A stretch of 64,000 nt of DNA from the NCBI GenBank assembly GCA_033032175.1, contig CM065312.1:2418001-2482000 (forward strand), given 5' to 3'. Shown here in pieces: positions 22,911 to 35,510 of this stretch. The notes beneath the pieces were generated by a model. It did no database searches. It saw only the letters and a program-made list of their open reading frames with translations, and had not been told where the DNA came from. A program made the position numbers and the translations under genes. The stretch comes from Saturnia japonica. Its lineage: Eukaryota > Arthropoda > Insecta > Lepidoptera > Saturniidae. Every line of letters begins with the position of its first letter. The first letter of the stretch is position 1.

Positions 22911-23545
22911 TTTGTTAACGCGATTAAAGCCGTCTCACTTTTAATAACTATGTTTTATAGTTGATTACAGCTCTATCTTTGTACACGGTAAATTCTGTCA
23001 ATTTGATATTTACAATTCAATAACATGATCGAAACGTGAACTAACTTCAAGTGTATTTAGACAGTCTGTGCTTCAGTATCGGGGACTATTACGCTGTCAG
23101 TCGAAAATACGAAATATCACACAGCGTTTGATATAGAGTGTCATATGCCATAAGTAGCTGGAGAACAAAGGGTGGCGGTCGCGTGGAGCGCACGTGAGCG
23201 GTATCGATCGGGCCCTCGCGGCCTTGGGGCTGCGCTGTGCACGCCGGAACACGGGCTCATCTCTCTCGGTTACCAAAATAGGACCTTACGACTTCCATTT
23301 TTATCATAATGTACAAACGTTAGTGTAAAATACAGTTTGAGATATTATTCACATTTGCCTTAAGGCTAGTACCGTTCATATTCTAAACTCTAGTGAGTAT
23401 ACCAAAACCAGTTTAACCCTTAAATGCGTTAGCGTAACTACTTAGTATTACGTGACGGTACAATCTGTTTGTTTGTTTCAATCTAGTATACAGCCAGTTA
23501 GGTAATTGTTAAATGTTGCAATTTGTATGTTTCAATATTCTTAAT
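22911..23545. other. Unrecognised, with a CpG-rich patch
   Basis: The patch at about 23165-23270 is rich in CpG (includes cgatcgggccctcgcggcct). No coding frame or motif set that I can defend. Confidence 0.35.
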
Positions 23546-23546
23546 G

Positions 23547-23571
23547 TTTTTTTTTTATATTTCAGGTAAGT
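23547..23571 (+). promoter_or_regulatory. Candidate recursive (zero-exon) splice site
   Basis: A long T-rich tract (ttttttttttatat, from 23547) leads into ttcag|gtaagt, so a strong 3' splice site is fused directly to a perfect GTAAGT donor at 23566. This matches the ratchet-point consensus described for long Drosophila introns. It would imply a plus-strand transcript crossing this region. No flanking exon was identified, so the function is inference. Confidence 0.4.
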
Positions 23572-23662
23572 TTTATGAACACACAGATTAATATTTATGG
23601 AATACTTACTACACCTCGGTATGTATTAGAATAGTTATGGATTATCTGTAACACAAAGGGTA

Positions 23663-23942
23663 ATTTTTGAAGTGAAAACTTCTTTAGCCGCGTTGAACGA
23701 TTTTTAGTTGGGGAAAAACTTACGGGTTCGCGTCACCGATGACCACGACATGCTCGTGACGTAATATATTCTCGACTGTACCATATGCGTGTTTGACTTA
23801 TGGATGGGTAAAATCTTGTGATTTCGCGTCACCCACATGCTCTGCAATAATTAGGACTACAATTGATTTAAAAATTCAAAAAAGAACACAGTTATTCCAT
23901 TATTTTGAGTTTTCACTTCTCTCGGCAGAACATACTAGTGTC
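23663..23942 (+). repeat. GAAGTGAAAACTTCT repeat (family G), longer form
   Basis: Left end gaagtgaaaacttctttagc, then ggggaaaaacttacgggttc and gcgtcaccgatg. The right end is gagttttcacttctctcggc. Collinear with the minus-strand copies at 44281-44618 and 56985-57148. Confidence 0.75.
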
Positions 23943-26900
23943 TTTTAAAAAAAATACTATTTCTTTAAATGTTAGAGACTTAAAGAGTTTTTAATAGTTA
24001 TAAAACCAGATTCTTATTCCTGAGACACGTGAGAATTAATATCTACTAATTATAACTTGCATATTTACATAAAAAGATTAACCCGAAGTTAAATACTGTT
24101 CCTTTGTGAAGTCTAAATTAGCTATTCGCATCGCGTAGGTTATGGTTAACCCTATTTCACTTGTGATGAAAAAATTCCATTAAAAGTTTTTGGCATCGAG
24201 ATTACCGGCTTCGTATAAAATTACCTACTCTTTACCTTGTTATTTTTAAGCTGCTTTGACGCCATAGTTGAGTCTTTGAACGGTCACCTTTCTTCTCAAG
24301 TGTTATAATGAGCATCAAAGGCATATAAAAATCTTTTTAAATTGAATTTCCATTTTTTGAAATTATTTATAACAATCGATCACGAATTGATTGTGATAGG
24401 AAAAATGCCGTTTGAAATTCCGTACGAGTGAGTTGAAGACCTACCCCAACATGAACCCCGCGGTCGCGACGGGGTGGCAGCGTGGCAGCGTTGCGGCGCG
24501 CGTGCCACTGCTTTCAATCGCTCACAGTTCAGACTTCCTTCTCGTTATAATAATACGCTTGATATGCGGGGACACGCGTTGCTCACCGGAACGGCTCTCA
24601 GACGTTTTGTATGTTCCAATGATTTTTATGTTATCATTTATGTTATTATTTTATGTTCTCTTATGTGTTTCTCAAAGCTTTTAATTATTTTTAAATAATC
24701 TGGCTATTTTTGATTATGTATATGTCTAGATTCCTAGTCCGGCGTTTCTAAGGAGTATTTTTCATAGACATGAACAATAAATTCTTCGCTCAAAACCGCT
24801 GTCCGTACATTTAACGCACCATAGAGTATGTATTTTTGGTGTTGTGATTATAATTAAAAATGGCGTTTTGTATCATAAAACTTTACAAAAACTACTTTCT
24901 AAAAAAATATTACATTCCATAAGTAATTATTGCTATTCCATATAAATAAGCCAATTAAATTCATTTATAATTGAAGAAGTAATTTCTTGTCAGTTGTTAC
25001 AAAAGCATTAAAATTTCCTCTGACGATTATTAAAATTATAACAATGTTATATAAAAATTATTATGAGCAATATAAATACTATTCTACTATTTATACTATA
25101 TGGGTTGAAATTACGTGGATAAATGTATGTATACTTTTTGAGTAGTTGGCTCTATTGGAAGGAACTCCACACCGCCTTTACATATAACCATTGGGTTTGT
25201 GCTCAATAAGTTCGTTTCGATAAGTAGTTGGTTGTTAGTACCTGATCAGGGTCTCACGATGAAACCGGGAACTGATCACAGGAACTCTTCAATGCCATAA
25301 CTCAAGAACATAGAATTTGTACTCGTTAGGGATAAACAAAATAAAATCACTGTGCCGGGTTTAATTTCATGTGTAGGGTGATGCGATCCCTAACATTACA
25401 ACTTACATCAGCTGATACCGAAACGCGATATACAGACGTATATCCATCGAAGTGTGCCACTGTGGCTGGTGTATGGTAGTCGCGATCCAGTCCGACCCAG
25501 TCCTATTACCCAGCACATTTTCCTTTATTCACCCATATGTTTTTTTTTTTTTGTAAATTAGTATTTCAGACCAAAACGCCGTACCTTTAAGACGATCACA
25601 CACTCTACAGTCTACCAGAGACCTCGTCAGGTGTGCGTGCAAAGGTAGACCGGAGTGTGTATTGGAATAGACTGCTTAGTTTTTTAAACCTGCGCAAGCG
25701 ACCAGTGTAAAATCGATAATAAACTTTTTTAAGTGACATGACTCAAGGCGACACTGTATCTAGACGTTTAAATAATCAAAGCTGCTTACCTTATCGGTAT
25801 CGATTCAGCTATAGGGCCGAAGTACACTGAGCTCCAGCCGTGGTAGTTAAATAATAGATACGGTGTCGTTTTGTAGGGGGGGGTATGTATACACGAATTT
25901 TCGTGAATTCGCATACATTTACTAATTTTATATTTAACGCATCATCGGCCACAGGTAAGGAAGATATCGCAAGGGGATGATTAATAAACCAGTCGAAGAT
26001 TTGGATTCACTCATTTGGATTCTCGCGTTTTAGGATCAACCAATGTGTATTCAGTACCGAGAGCCTTGCAAGTCATGATAGTGACGATCGTTGATGGATT
26101 GTCGATCTCTTGATGGTCACCGTAGTTTTCGAACTGTACTGTGCTTACTAACAAACACAGTTTCATCCCTTACCATGCTACTATATAAAAGGGATACTAA
26201 ATGGTTCAAAAATATTTTCGTACTTTTAACATATTAGAGAATATAGAAAGTCTCGGCATTTGAAATCGCAAATAGATCTTGGGTTGACATGTTGATTAAG
26301 CTGTACCTTCCCTAGGGAAGAGACCTTCACAACGGCAACGGTAAATTTACAAGCCGGTATTATTATTATGATAAATTATCACATACATTTCCATGACTCG
26401 AAACTGGGTTTAACTCTCAGAACAGCGGAAATATTTTCTTGTTTCAACTGTGCGGGAATAAATTTCATACCGGGCATAATCGCACTCCGGTGGACAGTTT
26501 CAATCCAACGGCAGACAATGGAGTTCGGATGTCTGAACTAAGTAATTTATCTCTGAGGGATTCCCTCTGTGTCAATGTGGCGATTGCTTGAATACGTGTT
26601 CTGGTGCCGAATTACATACCATTTTTTTATAAAGATACAATAAGCAGAACGATGTACTTATACTTTTAATGGTAATTTTAGGAGTAGGTTTGCGTGGAGC
26701 GTGGATGTCATGCGGAAGAATGTTAAATGTGTAAGAAGTGAACAGACATAGGGTAGAAGAAGGTACGAATGGATTGTTTGAGGAATGTGTGCGTATAAAT
26801 TTTTTGAATATTGAGATGACAGTTGATAGAGGAGAGAGGAAGAGGATAAAAACGACTTTACTTAAGTGGGATAATGGGACGAAGAAGGTAGTTTAGTGGG

Positions 26901-27995
26901 AATTAAGTGGCAATTACACTAAACCGACACCGCTTACAAACGTTACACTCTTTTAAAAAATAAACGAGAGAATTGATAACACGGATACATTAGTGGATAT
27001 TCAGAGAATTCGAGGGTGAGTGAATTAATGTATACCATATACACGGAAAAACCGTAAAACTCACTTCAATGTGTCACTTTACTGATTCCGCTAGTGTATA
27101 TATTTCACTTGTGTTGTGGCGTTGGCAAACTGGCATGAAGACAGCGACTGCTGGCGCATAATTTACTCTTATTAGTTACAATTTTTTAGACTGCTGTATA
27201 ATTTCTATTATGTATGTTGTACAATTAATATAAAATTGTACTTTTTCTTAAATTTTTTAAGTTTTTCTTTTGTATTCTTTGTATGTGCTTAACGATCTAT
27301 CTTGATGTCAAATTTAAAGTTTCTGATTCACCTAGAAGTGGTCTAAGTTTTTGATGAATGAGAGTGATAGAAATATGTACTACTTTTCAGATCCTAATGA
27401 CTCAAGAACTATAATAGATTTATTCGTGAAATTTGAGATTCTACGTGTTCAAGGAAGGTTAAACATACAAAATTTTTAAGTTTGTATTTAACTTATAGAG
27501 GGTTCTAAAGTTGCTAGAAATCGTTTGTGTAAATATTACTCTCTAGTTGTTCAGAACTTAGCTGACACATTCCCGTATGGTCTAGATATCACAAGCTGTG
27601 AAATAATAACTGCGGTAGTCATCTGTAATATAATTTTGAATACAAAATATAAATAACATCAATATATTATTTCTCAAACGTGTTTTTAGCAACGCCATGT
27701 CTTCCTTAATTCCAAAATTAATTATTCAAACATAGTTTTAAAACTTACGTTACACGCCATTGACGAAAAATAGACAAACATATACAGTATGTATTATAAA
27801 TCCTGTCCGATCCGTGAAGGTGTTAATGGGTATCGAGATTATATTCTATTTATATTATCTATCTCAGACTATAAGTAAAAAAATTACCCCTAATAAAATG
27901 TAAAAAAAAAGTTAAACGAAGAAACTTACATGGCAATACAGGCGGCGCAAGGTTCCGCCATAAGATTAAACGCACCGCTGCGCCGCGCTGGGACT
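23943..27995. other. Four kilobases without a recognised gene
   Basis: Mostly AT-rich. Points seen: a CpG-rich patch at about 24450-24610 (overlapping frames there are composition effects); a small imperfect hairpin at about 25597-25660 (acacactctacagtctacc against ggtagaccggagtgtgt); purine-rich sequence at 26690-26900 that could be an old LINE piece but gives no readable protein; a CpG-rich patch at 27940-28010. Confidence 0.35.
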
Positions 27996-27999
27996 AGCG

Positions 28000-28372
28000 A
28001 CGTTGTTATCACGTTTTAAAAATTAGCAAAATTTTAGGGTAACTAAAACTAAATATGTTAATTTTAAATCGCAATAACATTTTTATTTTCATTACATAAA
28101 ATTTTGATATATTTTTTTGGTAATGTCATTGGGGTACATATAACCTTTTCGGATTCGACGGGGTTTTTAATACATATTGTATAGTTTAAAATTAACGTTT
28201 TCGTTATAAAAAATTATTAAAAAAATATATATTTGGGTATGCCCTCAACAAAACAAAATATTTTTAAATAACTGGTAGGAGGCGCCATCTAAACAATCTG
28301 TTTAAATAACGTGACAGCTGTTAGATTGTTTACATTATATAATGCATGAAATTTCTTGCGGGTCAGCTAGTA
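28000..28372 (-). repeat. Family B-like dispersed repeat
   Basis: The minus strand begins ctagctgacccgcaagaaat, the family head, and runs into ccccgtcgaatccgaaaag. Non-coding, 5' end of the repeat at the right side. Confidence 0.6.
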
Positions 28373-29280
28373 AATTTTATTCTAAATATCAACATTTTTT
28401 ATTTGTTCAGTCAATCGGCGCAGGTGAATATTAGAACTTTGGGTGGCGATATTTTCTGGAAGCATCGTAAATCAACCGGGGTTCGACCGTTACGACTTTA
28501 AGTACGGTACCGCATTCAGACGTCTGCTTACCCACCTACCGGTCGTTTTATTACTTAACATACGTCGCTTGGAGGATAATCAATCCATCGAGCCGGATTT
28601 ACTTTGAGACATTATGATGTTAGTATTTAGCGTTTGTTCTATGTATAGAGTAAACTAGTGCACACGGTTATACCAACATAAGTACTGTTGGTATTCAAAG
28701 ATTAAATAAGGAATCGGAACAATAACCCAAACATGACATGTTTTACAACCAGAGCAAAATCAGAATATTGTTAAAAATCGGAAATTTTGAATAATAAACC
28801 CTATATTAACAATTTACTGCAGTTAGTTATTAACATCGAGGTCTGGGTAGCGTGTTGAATTTCTTTCTATACTACGAATTTTGCAAACACGTTTGATTGT
28901 TCTCAGAGGAGTAGTTATGACCAAAAAACGGTTCTTAGAACTATCATATTATATATAACAAACATCCGAAACTGAAACATCATTTATTTGTAGTGTTGTG
29001 TTTGTATAAATTTCAATCCACTACCTTTTCTCCTACCATCTGTCGTAAGAAATTTTTATACCACAGAATTACTCATAGAATAAAAAAAAAAGACTTATTT
29101 TATTTAATGGAATTACTAAGTACTAACCATACCGTCAAGAAAATCTGTCAACAAAAAAATATAAATTTCATACAATGAAAAAAATGTTCTTCCACTACCT
29201 CATGATACATCTGAACTAAATTCTTGTTACGAACTGCTCACATTATATAATCTTCGGGAGCTGTAATTTGATTTCAAATA
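28373..29280. other. No recognisable feature
   Basis: AT-rich; the frame at 28993-29178 shows no domain. Confidence 0.4.
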
Positions 29281-29423
29281 CATTTTCACAGTTCATTCAT
29301 CTGTCGGGGTTGGGTCGTTGCGAGGCGAGGTAGCTGAAACTTACGTCGGGTTACTGCCAAGGCCACGTAAATAACTCTGTTAGGATTAAAGTGTCGAAAC
29401 GTCGGTGTGTTCGCGCTCGGTCG

Positions 29424-30600
29424 CAGGTGTTGAGTAATTTCCGAGAGCACAGATATGACAGCCGAGAGTTCGCGGCGCCGCGCCACGCGCTGGCGAATTC
29501 GTTCTGACGCGGACACGCGGACCGTAGCGTCATTAGACATAATATAGATGGACTTTACCGGGATTCAGTTTATGGTTTATCGATAGTTTTATTCCATTTC
29601 TACTTCATCTTTTTAAACGGCGCAGTTGTCTTTGTCTAAATAATAATGTCTTGCAAAATTAATTATTAATGTGTAAATGAAATATAAGTAATAATTTTTA
29701 TTCCTTTTCATAACAGTGTTCGTTCTTTTGATATCGTAGCAGGTGTAGTATGAACTGATATTTTACAGTCCTTGTATTTTCGTTCAAGTTCGGTCACAGG
29801 TGTTGAGCAATTGGCAAGAATACAGATATGACAAGCAAAGCGTCAGCCACGCCGCCGCGCCGCCAACCCGCTTAGTTGCCAAAGTTAGCGTCGAGTGAAT
29901 GAATAAAATTTACTGAAATTTCTGATTTCTGCGCTCCATATTAGTTTTACTTAGTATTTTTTTATTGATTATATTCAATGAGCATTATAGATGTTTATTG
30001 TAAGTTCAGTTGTATATAATGGCACACTAGAAGGTACACACTAATAACCTTGTACTCGATTTTATCATTAAACGTTGTTTTGTAACTTTTGTCTAGATAG
30101 TAACTTTGTATAGATTTCGTCATTATACATATTTTAAATATACTGTTTCATTGAAGTAAAATATGTATTCTCATAGTCAGAAATAATAATTACAATACAA
30201 AGTTAAGACCATAATAAATTAAAAAAAATATCAAATGTTTTTCTTGTATGAGGTGTCTACTCTGAATTATATTATAATCTCAATGTAATCTATATAAAGC
30301 ATTGCAATGCTTTCTAAAAAAAAAAGGATCAGTTTATATTCAACATTACAGCCTTTCATTTGTCTTCTCCTTACTACATAGCACTTGTTTTAAGGACGAA
30401 TAAAGTTAAACGTTGTTACTTCTTAACTTCATTGGGTTTTAAGATCAGCTAAGCCAATGTACTGCCGCCGGCCGCGTGTTTTGAGTAATTGGCAAAAGCG
30501 CGGATATGACAGCGGATTGCGCTTCGGTAGATTGGATCTGACGGTTATAACGAGCCAGCGGGATAGGGCGGAGGTTAACGGGATTCACTGTATCGATATT
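29424..30600 (+). repeat. Three divergent copies of a ~40-bp core beside CpG-rich patches
   Basis: Core copies lie at 29424-29462, 29797-29835 and 30474-30513. Shared order: ggtgttgagtaatt, ggcaagagc, then cagatatgacagc (with small differences). Each core is followed by a CpG-rich stretch and then, in copies 1 and 3, by cgggattca and a tatcgata-like string. The core holds TAATT (homeodomain-like), GATA and TGACAG (TALE/Hth/Meis-like) words. The two minus frames at 29286-29540 are composition effects. This could be a duplicated cis-regulatory module or a low-copy repeat. Confidence 0.55.
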
Positions 30601-31070
30601 TTCTGTCGAGGTAGCTGCACGTCCTTATTACTTTGAAGTTTTTTATCGCATGATTTTGTATTATTAAACCTAATATATTAGGAATAATGTATATCAGTAA
30701 CTATAATAGATACACCTACATAAAAATTTAGCATTATTATTAAGGATTTACCTTTTTTCTGTTTACTCTCAGACGAAAACTTTTGCAGCTAATAACGCTA
30801 TTATTACAAACACAAATTGCTGTATTTATGTTTTGCGTATATGTATAATGGCAGGAGACATCTTCGGTATTAAATATGTTTTGTGCTTACATTTCGTTTT
30901 TAATTCAATCTAAATATTATTATGCTGTGATTTTTTAAATTAAGTAGGTATCAGGTTAGCAACTGATCACGAGCACACCTCACATTACATGACTACTTGG
31001 TTCAAGATTGAAACAGGCTTATTAAAATGAGATTCCAGGTGCAGCTGGACAATTTTCAACATTACAATTA
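30601..31070. other. No recognisable feature
   Basis: AT-rich; nothing supported. Confidence 0.4.
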
Positions 31071-31074
31071 TAAA

Positions 31075-31440
31075 AAAACCGTATGGTGTCGTGAGACACC
31101 AGATAGGAACGAAGTTAATTATAATTAATTATATTAATTTCAAGTTCTATTCGAGGTATAAAGAAAATAATTATTCGGGTTAACATTTTTTATTATGATT
31201 TTTTTATTGATAAAAATCAAAAAGAACTAAGACGGTGTAATTATCGAATGATAAAATAATAATAGCAAACTGTTATAATAATACAGTCATCAAGTAGAAT
31301 ATACATTAGACACTGAATAGCCATCATACATAGATTATACATAAAAAAAAAAAAGTTTTTTTTAACGTTACGGACGTTTTTTTGCTGGCTAGGGTACCCC
31401 TCCGTAACGCCCAATGAGGAACTTCGTTCCAAAAAATTAC
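31075..31440. repeat. TE-derived repeat with ggtgtcgtgagacacc hairpin
   Basis: Left part has ggtgtcgtgagacacc (31085-31100) and ggaacgaagtt; right part has gggtacccctccgtaacgcc and gaggaacttcgttcc (31415-31429). The two gaacgaagtt words are inverted relative to each other. I recall this pairing from lepidopteran repeats; class unknown. Confidence 0.4.
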
Positions 31441-31468
31441 CACGCAAATATGAAAACGACATAACACA

Positions 31469-31504
31469 ATTATTTATTAGATGTATATACATCTAATAAA
31501 TAAT
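31469..31504. repeat. Perfect 36-bp palindrome
   Basis: The 36 bases read the same on both strands, with centre gtatatac and no spacer; the half-site is attatttattagatgtat. It could extrude as a cruciform or form an RNA hairpin. It may be the fused ends of a deleted inverted-repeat element. Confidence 0.9.
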
Positions 31505-32295
31505 ACCTTTATATAAAGTTCATTAATTTTGGAAGGTTTCTACTAACTAGCCTTTCGTGCTCTACGAGTCGTAGACTATGATACAAGTGAATCTTATGAA
31601 ATGCTTAAAAATAATATTCTAAGAAATATATGTATAGAGCAATGTACGTGTCACAGTGTATTAAGGGAGCCAATTTTTAGAATTAATTCAATAATCCATG
31701 GTATTAGGTCGTGATATTTTTAGGTCACATAAAAGACGTCTTAAGCAACCGCACAGTGAAAATCTCGTCCTAATACAGCGGATTATTCAATTAAAAAATA
31801 AAAATTTAAAATGAAGAAAGTTTGAGTAATTACGTAACGATTGAACGGTATTTTGTAATTGCTCTAAAATATGTGGCGTCGATGGTTTCTACCATCTGTG
31901 TGGATTTGATGATTTTATTTACATTTTATGAGTTTTGAATTTTGATTTTTTAAATGAGGTATCCGGATATAAAAGCATGATTAAAAAAAAAAATTTCTCA
32001 GGAACTATGCATGAACGCGTGGGTTTTACTGTCGCATTTGAATAGATTTAAAGTATAGGACTCTGAAGTAAATAAGGATTCCAGAAAATTGCCTCCCATA
32101 AAACACTGTACGTCTATCGTTAATATTGATAAAATCTACGCATGTCAATGTCTCTTTTACACGAATACAACATTCAGAATTTTCAATACATCAATACATA
32201 AGCGCTTGTCTGTTCTATGGAGGTGTAAATTGTTTGCCGATAGCGGGAATCGATACGAGCATAGCATCTGTGTGAACAGAGCCAACAAGAACATA
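31505..32295. other. No recognisable feature
   Basis: AT-rich; the 85-codon frame at 32089-32346 ends in the GC microsatellite that follows and is not convincing. Confidence 0.4.
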
Positions 32296-32317
32296 CCGCG
32301 CCGCGCCGCGCCGCGCC
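32296..32317. repeat. (CCGCG)n short tandem repeat
   Basis: About 4.4 exact units of a 5-bp GC unit. Similar short GC arrays occur at 42767-42787 and 46629-46663. Confidence 0.9.
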
Positions 32318-32404
32318 AAGCCGTCCAACGGACCCTAGTCAGTTGAAGGTGCCATTGTGCTAACTACTTGTACGTTATATGTTTCTGTTCACTTAGACAT
32401 TGCA

Positions 32405-32570
32405 TATGCGCACGCAAAGTCCGCTGTATATATAATATATATATAGATACAAATATATACATATTTATAAACTAACTAGATTGACCCGCTGCTGAGTGTG
32501 CGCGTTTACTACGGAGTGATTTCGTCGTCTCGTATTTTTTATTTTAACTAATAAATATTTTATGATTTTC
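32405..32570. repeat. (TA)-rich run and family B head fragment
   Basis: TA-rich simple sequence (32429-32462) followed by ctagattgacccgctg, a decayed family B head that breaks off after about 70 bp. Confidence 0.45.
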
Positions 32571-32599
32571 AATAAGTATTATGAACAACTCTTTTATAC

Positions 32600-32850
32600 A
32601 ACTAAGGTGGCAAACAAGCATACGGCCCATTTATTCTATCACTACAGACGCTTGCGTTATTGCAGGTATCACTAGCTCGTTACTGACCTTGAAGAACCCC
32701 TTACCCCAAGGAGCTTCAGAAATCCAACTCTCTGCAGAAACATAACACAAGGTCATTTGGCTGCGATTATCTGTAGGGTGGACGTATTCCACTAGTTGGA
32801 CTGCTACAAGTAGAAAGAAATCACAAAAAAAAACTCACTTTGCCCTACCT
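32600..32850 (-). repeat. SINE-like dispersed repeat family S
   Basis: Minus-strand copy with ccctacagataatcgcagcc and an aaggggttcttcaaggtcag segment; its left end aggtggcaaacaagcatacg is the family's 3' terminus. Confidence 0.7.
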
Positions 32851-33186
32851 CTCTTAAACCTAACATATTAATTGTGGAACTTCCCGTGTATATATGAATA
32901 TCGGTTGAAAAAAATTGCACTTCATAATTGATGAAGAGTGCATTAGCTGGTTGTATTGAATGTTTATGGAAAATCGATGCGATGAAGGGCTCTGTTGAAC
33001 TTGTAGTGAATTCGAATACCGCCTTATAGGTTATTTAAAACAGGGGTATAATCCTACGATAAATAACTTTGAGTAAACGATGTGATTTTTATACTAGTGT
33101 AATTTTAAAAATTAGTTCATTACTTTTAAAGATAAAAAAGTTTGAATAAATGTTGTTTTTTTTTTCCTTATGATATTGAAGTCACG
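32851..33186. other. No recognisable feature
   Basis: Nothing supported. Confidence 0.4.
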
Positions 33187-33670
33187 TGTACTACAGAATC
33201 CCCGCACGAAGCTTGTTTCCCTATCCCAGCTATTTTAAAGACAAAAATGCTTATTGTGGGTGTTCCTTAATATATATATATATACTCTCACTGACTTTTT
33301 TGTAGGTATTTTCAATGTCTACTATTATTTTGTACATTTGCTATATATCTCATGGTTTACTCAGCGTAAGCCATTTAAGCGCCCGAGTTGATTCACCGTG
33401 ACCACTTGTATTTGTGTGAAACCCTAGTTATTTTTCAAAAATAAAAGGAGCCTAAGGTACTCCCTATAAAATCAGCTATCTACCAGTGAAAATCCCTTCA
33501 AAATCGGTCCATCGGTTTCGGAGATTACCCGGATAGAACAGACAGATAGACAAAAAATTTAAAAATGGGTTTTTTGTTATGGGTGTCATATACTTTATAT
33601 GCATTTTGTAAAAAGCTGTTATTTTGACATTACAAACAGACACTTCAATTTTATTAATTTTATAGATAAT
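33187..33670 (+). repeat. Dispersed repeat family A, longest continuous copy
   Basis: Runs from the ctacagaatccccgc head part through caaaaatgcttattgtgggt, a (TA)n run, gcgtaagccatttaagcgcc, ggagattacccggatag and on to caattttattaattttatag. It is the reference for the split copy at 4186-5285. Confidence 0.8.
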
Positions 33671-34084
33671 ACTTTACCAGCCATACAGAAGGGTTTCATG
33701 TGAACAGAATGCCTTTAATATAACCGAAAAGATATTTAACGAGTTCCAAGAACAATTTTCGTAAACAATTTATCGAGTCATTCTAAACTTTAGGTGAAGT
33801 CATTATAGAATTCGTGTTTTAAATTTGCGAGTTTTTTCTCTCCTCATGATTTGAATATATGCCACGTAAGTGTAATTATGTGATAGAAGACAGTCTATTG
33901 TCATGAACAAAATAAACAAAGGAACAGTGAGGTTCAATTTAAATGCTGTCATGAAACTGTCACTGTCCCTAAAGATTCTAATTGCGAAATAGTCGAGGAA
34001 GTTTGTAATGTCAGAAAAAGTTTTTTTCTAAATTCATATGAAAGTATAGGTATAAGTATACGTTACTTATAAGAAAGCATCTAT
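33671..34084. other. No recognisable feature
   Basis: Nothing supported. Confidence 0.4.
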
Positions 34085-34435
34085 TTTTGTTAATTTTGTC
34101 TCTGTCTGTTTGTTACGGGTAATCTCCGAAATGGTTGAACCGATTTTGACTGGATTTTCACTAGCAGATATCTGATGTTACAAGGAGTAACTTGGCTACT
34201 TTTATTTTAGAAAAAGCATTAGAGTTCCGCGAAAAAAAAACTGCTCGTGGTGAAACATTGCAGATGTGGTATATCAATATAGTATATAATTGTATATATT
34301 AAAATGTAAGGATCAACCGCAATAAGCATCTTTTCGGAAGTGGGCGTAGCACGATTCGCGCACGTGCCCGAACGAAGGCATTCGGTAGTAGTCCAACCAA
34401 TCGCAACCGTGGATACAGCTATTTTTAAATGAAAA
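34085..34435 (-). repeat. Dispersed repeat family A, inverted copy
   Basis: The minus strand contains gatgcttattgcggttgatc, ataaaagtagccaagttact and ggagattacccgtaac. With 33187-33670 it forms a head-to-tail inverted pair about 400 bp apart. Confidence 0.7.
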
Positions 34436-35510
34436 CGAAGTTAATAAATGCGTTTTAATAAGATGGTGCCGTGCAGTAAAGTTTGGTCAGTCAGTGTTGT
34501 TGGAATCATGGTTGAGTACGCAGGTTGCGTCGGACGTACTCGCGTATTGCTAATCGCAGAGGTTATTTTCATGTAGCATAGTGTTGCATTTGAAAACTCA
34601 CCATATTAATCCGTCTTCAGAACGGTTTCTTTGAAACTTAATAAAATCATGTTATTTTGTCTCTAATATTTGTGAAAGCTCTTGGATACGCATCCTTTAT
34701 GCCTAACTTCGAACTATTTGTGTAATCTTAAAACATTACTTTAATAAGGTGGCAGTTTTACCTTGTTAAAACTGTCCAGGAAGTATTTGTGGCAATTAAA
34801 ATTCATGTTCCCAGTTTATATAAATAAAAATATCTGGGCGACCGAGCCTTGCTGGGTATCTTTAAAAAAAAGTAAATCAACTATCTAGGTAAAATTTAAA
34901 TGTAAAACATTATCTATATAGAAATTTACAAACAAATATAAATTTGTGGGAATTCCCAACGAAGTTTTTGCTAGAACATTAGATGCTAGATATATTAGTA
35001 AAAAAACCTGAATCCGGCCACTATATATTTTTTAATAGCCGCTTCAAATAATAAAAAGCCACATTCCGGTGTACTGACAAAGCCCTCTCGCTTCTTAATC
35101 CCACAATACGAATCCGTGACGGTTAAGAGTACTTCTTAATGTTCCTATCGTCAAAGGTTACAGTCGACGTTTGAATAAGGTTACCCAGAGATATAAAGGG
35201 GATAACCTCCAGGCTAAAGAGCAAGTTAATTTGATGAATAAACAAACGAAAGGTTTTCTCGCTTGTAACAATTTCTGTTCGTGACACACTCAAATGCAGT
35301 TATGAGAACCGTTTTCCCAATGTATATATTTGTTCTTTGTTTACTTAACTTGTAAAGTACGTTTGCAAATCTATTGTTGTATTGTCATTTATGATTAAAC
35401 TGATGTTCAAAGGAGATAGTGAAATTTTCTTCTTTAAAAAAAAAAAATAAAAATCCTATTATTGAAATTATTAAATTAATTGAAGAAACATAATTGAAAA
35501 TTGAAAGCCT
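34436..35510. other. Mostly unrecognised
   Basis: A short repeat-tail piece (aaaaatatctgggcgaccga, 34827-34846) is present. Otherwise AT-rich with no supported gene. Confidence 0.4.

Noticed and set aside
29286..29540. Two overlapping minus-strand frames (84 and 60 codons)
   Set aside because: Both frames are open because the region is GC-rich and short of stops; the region is better explained by the three-copy core repeat.
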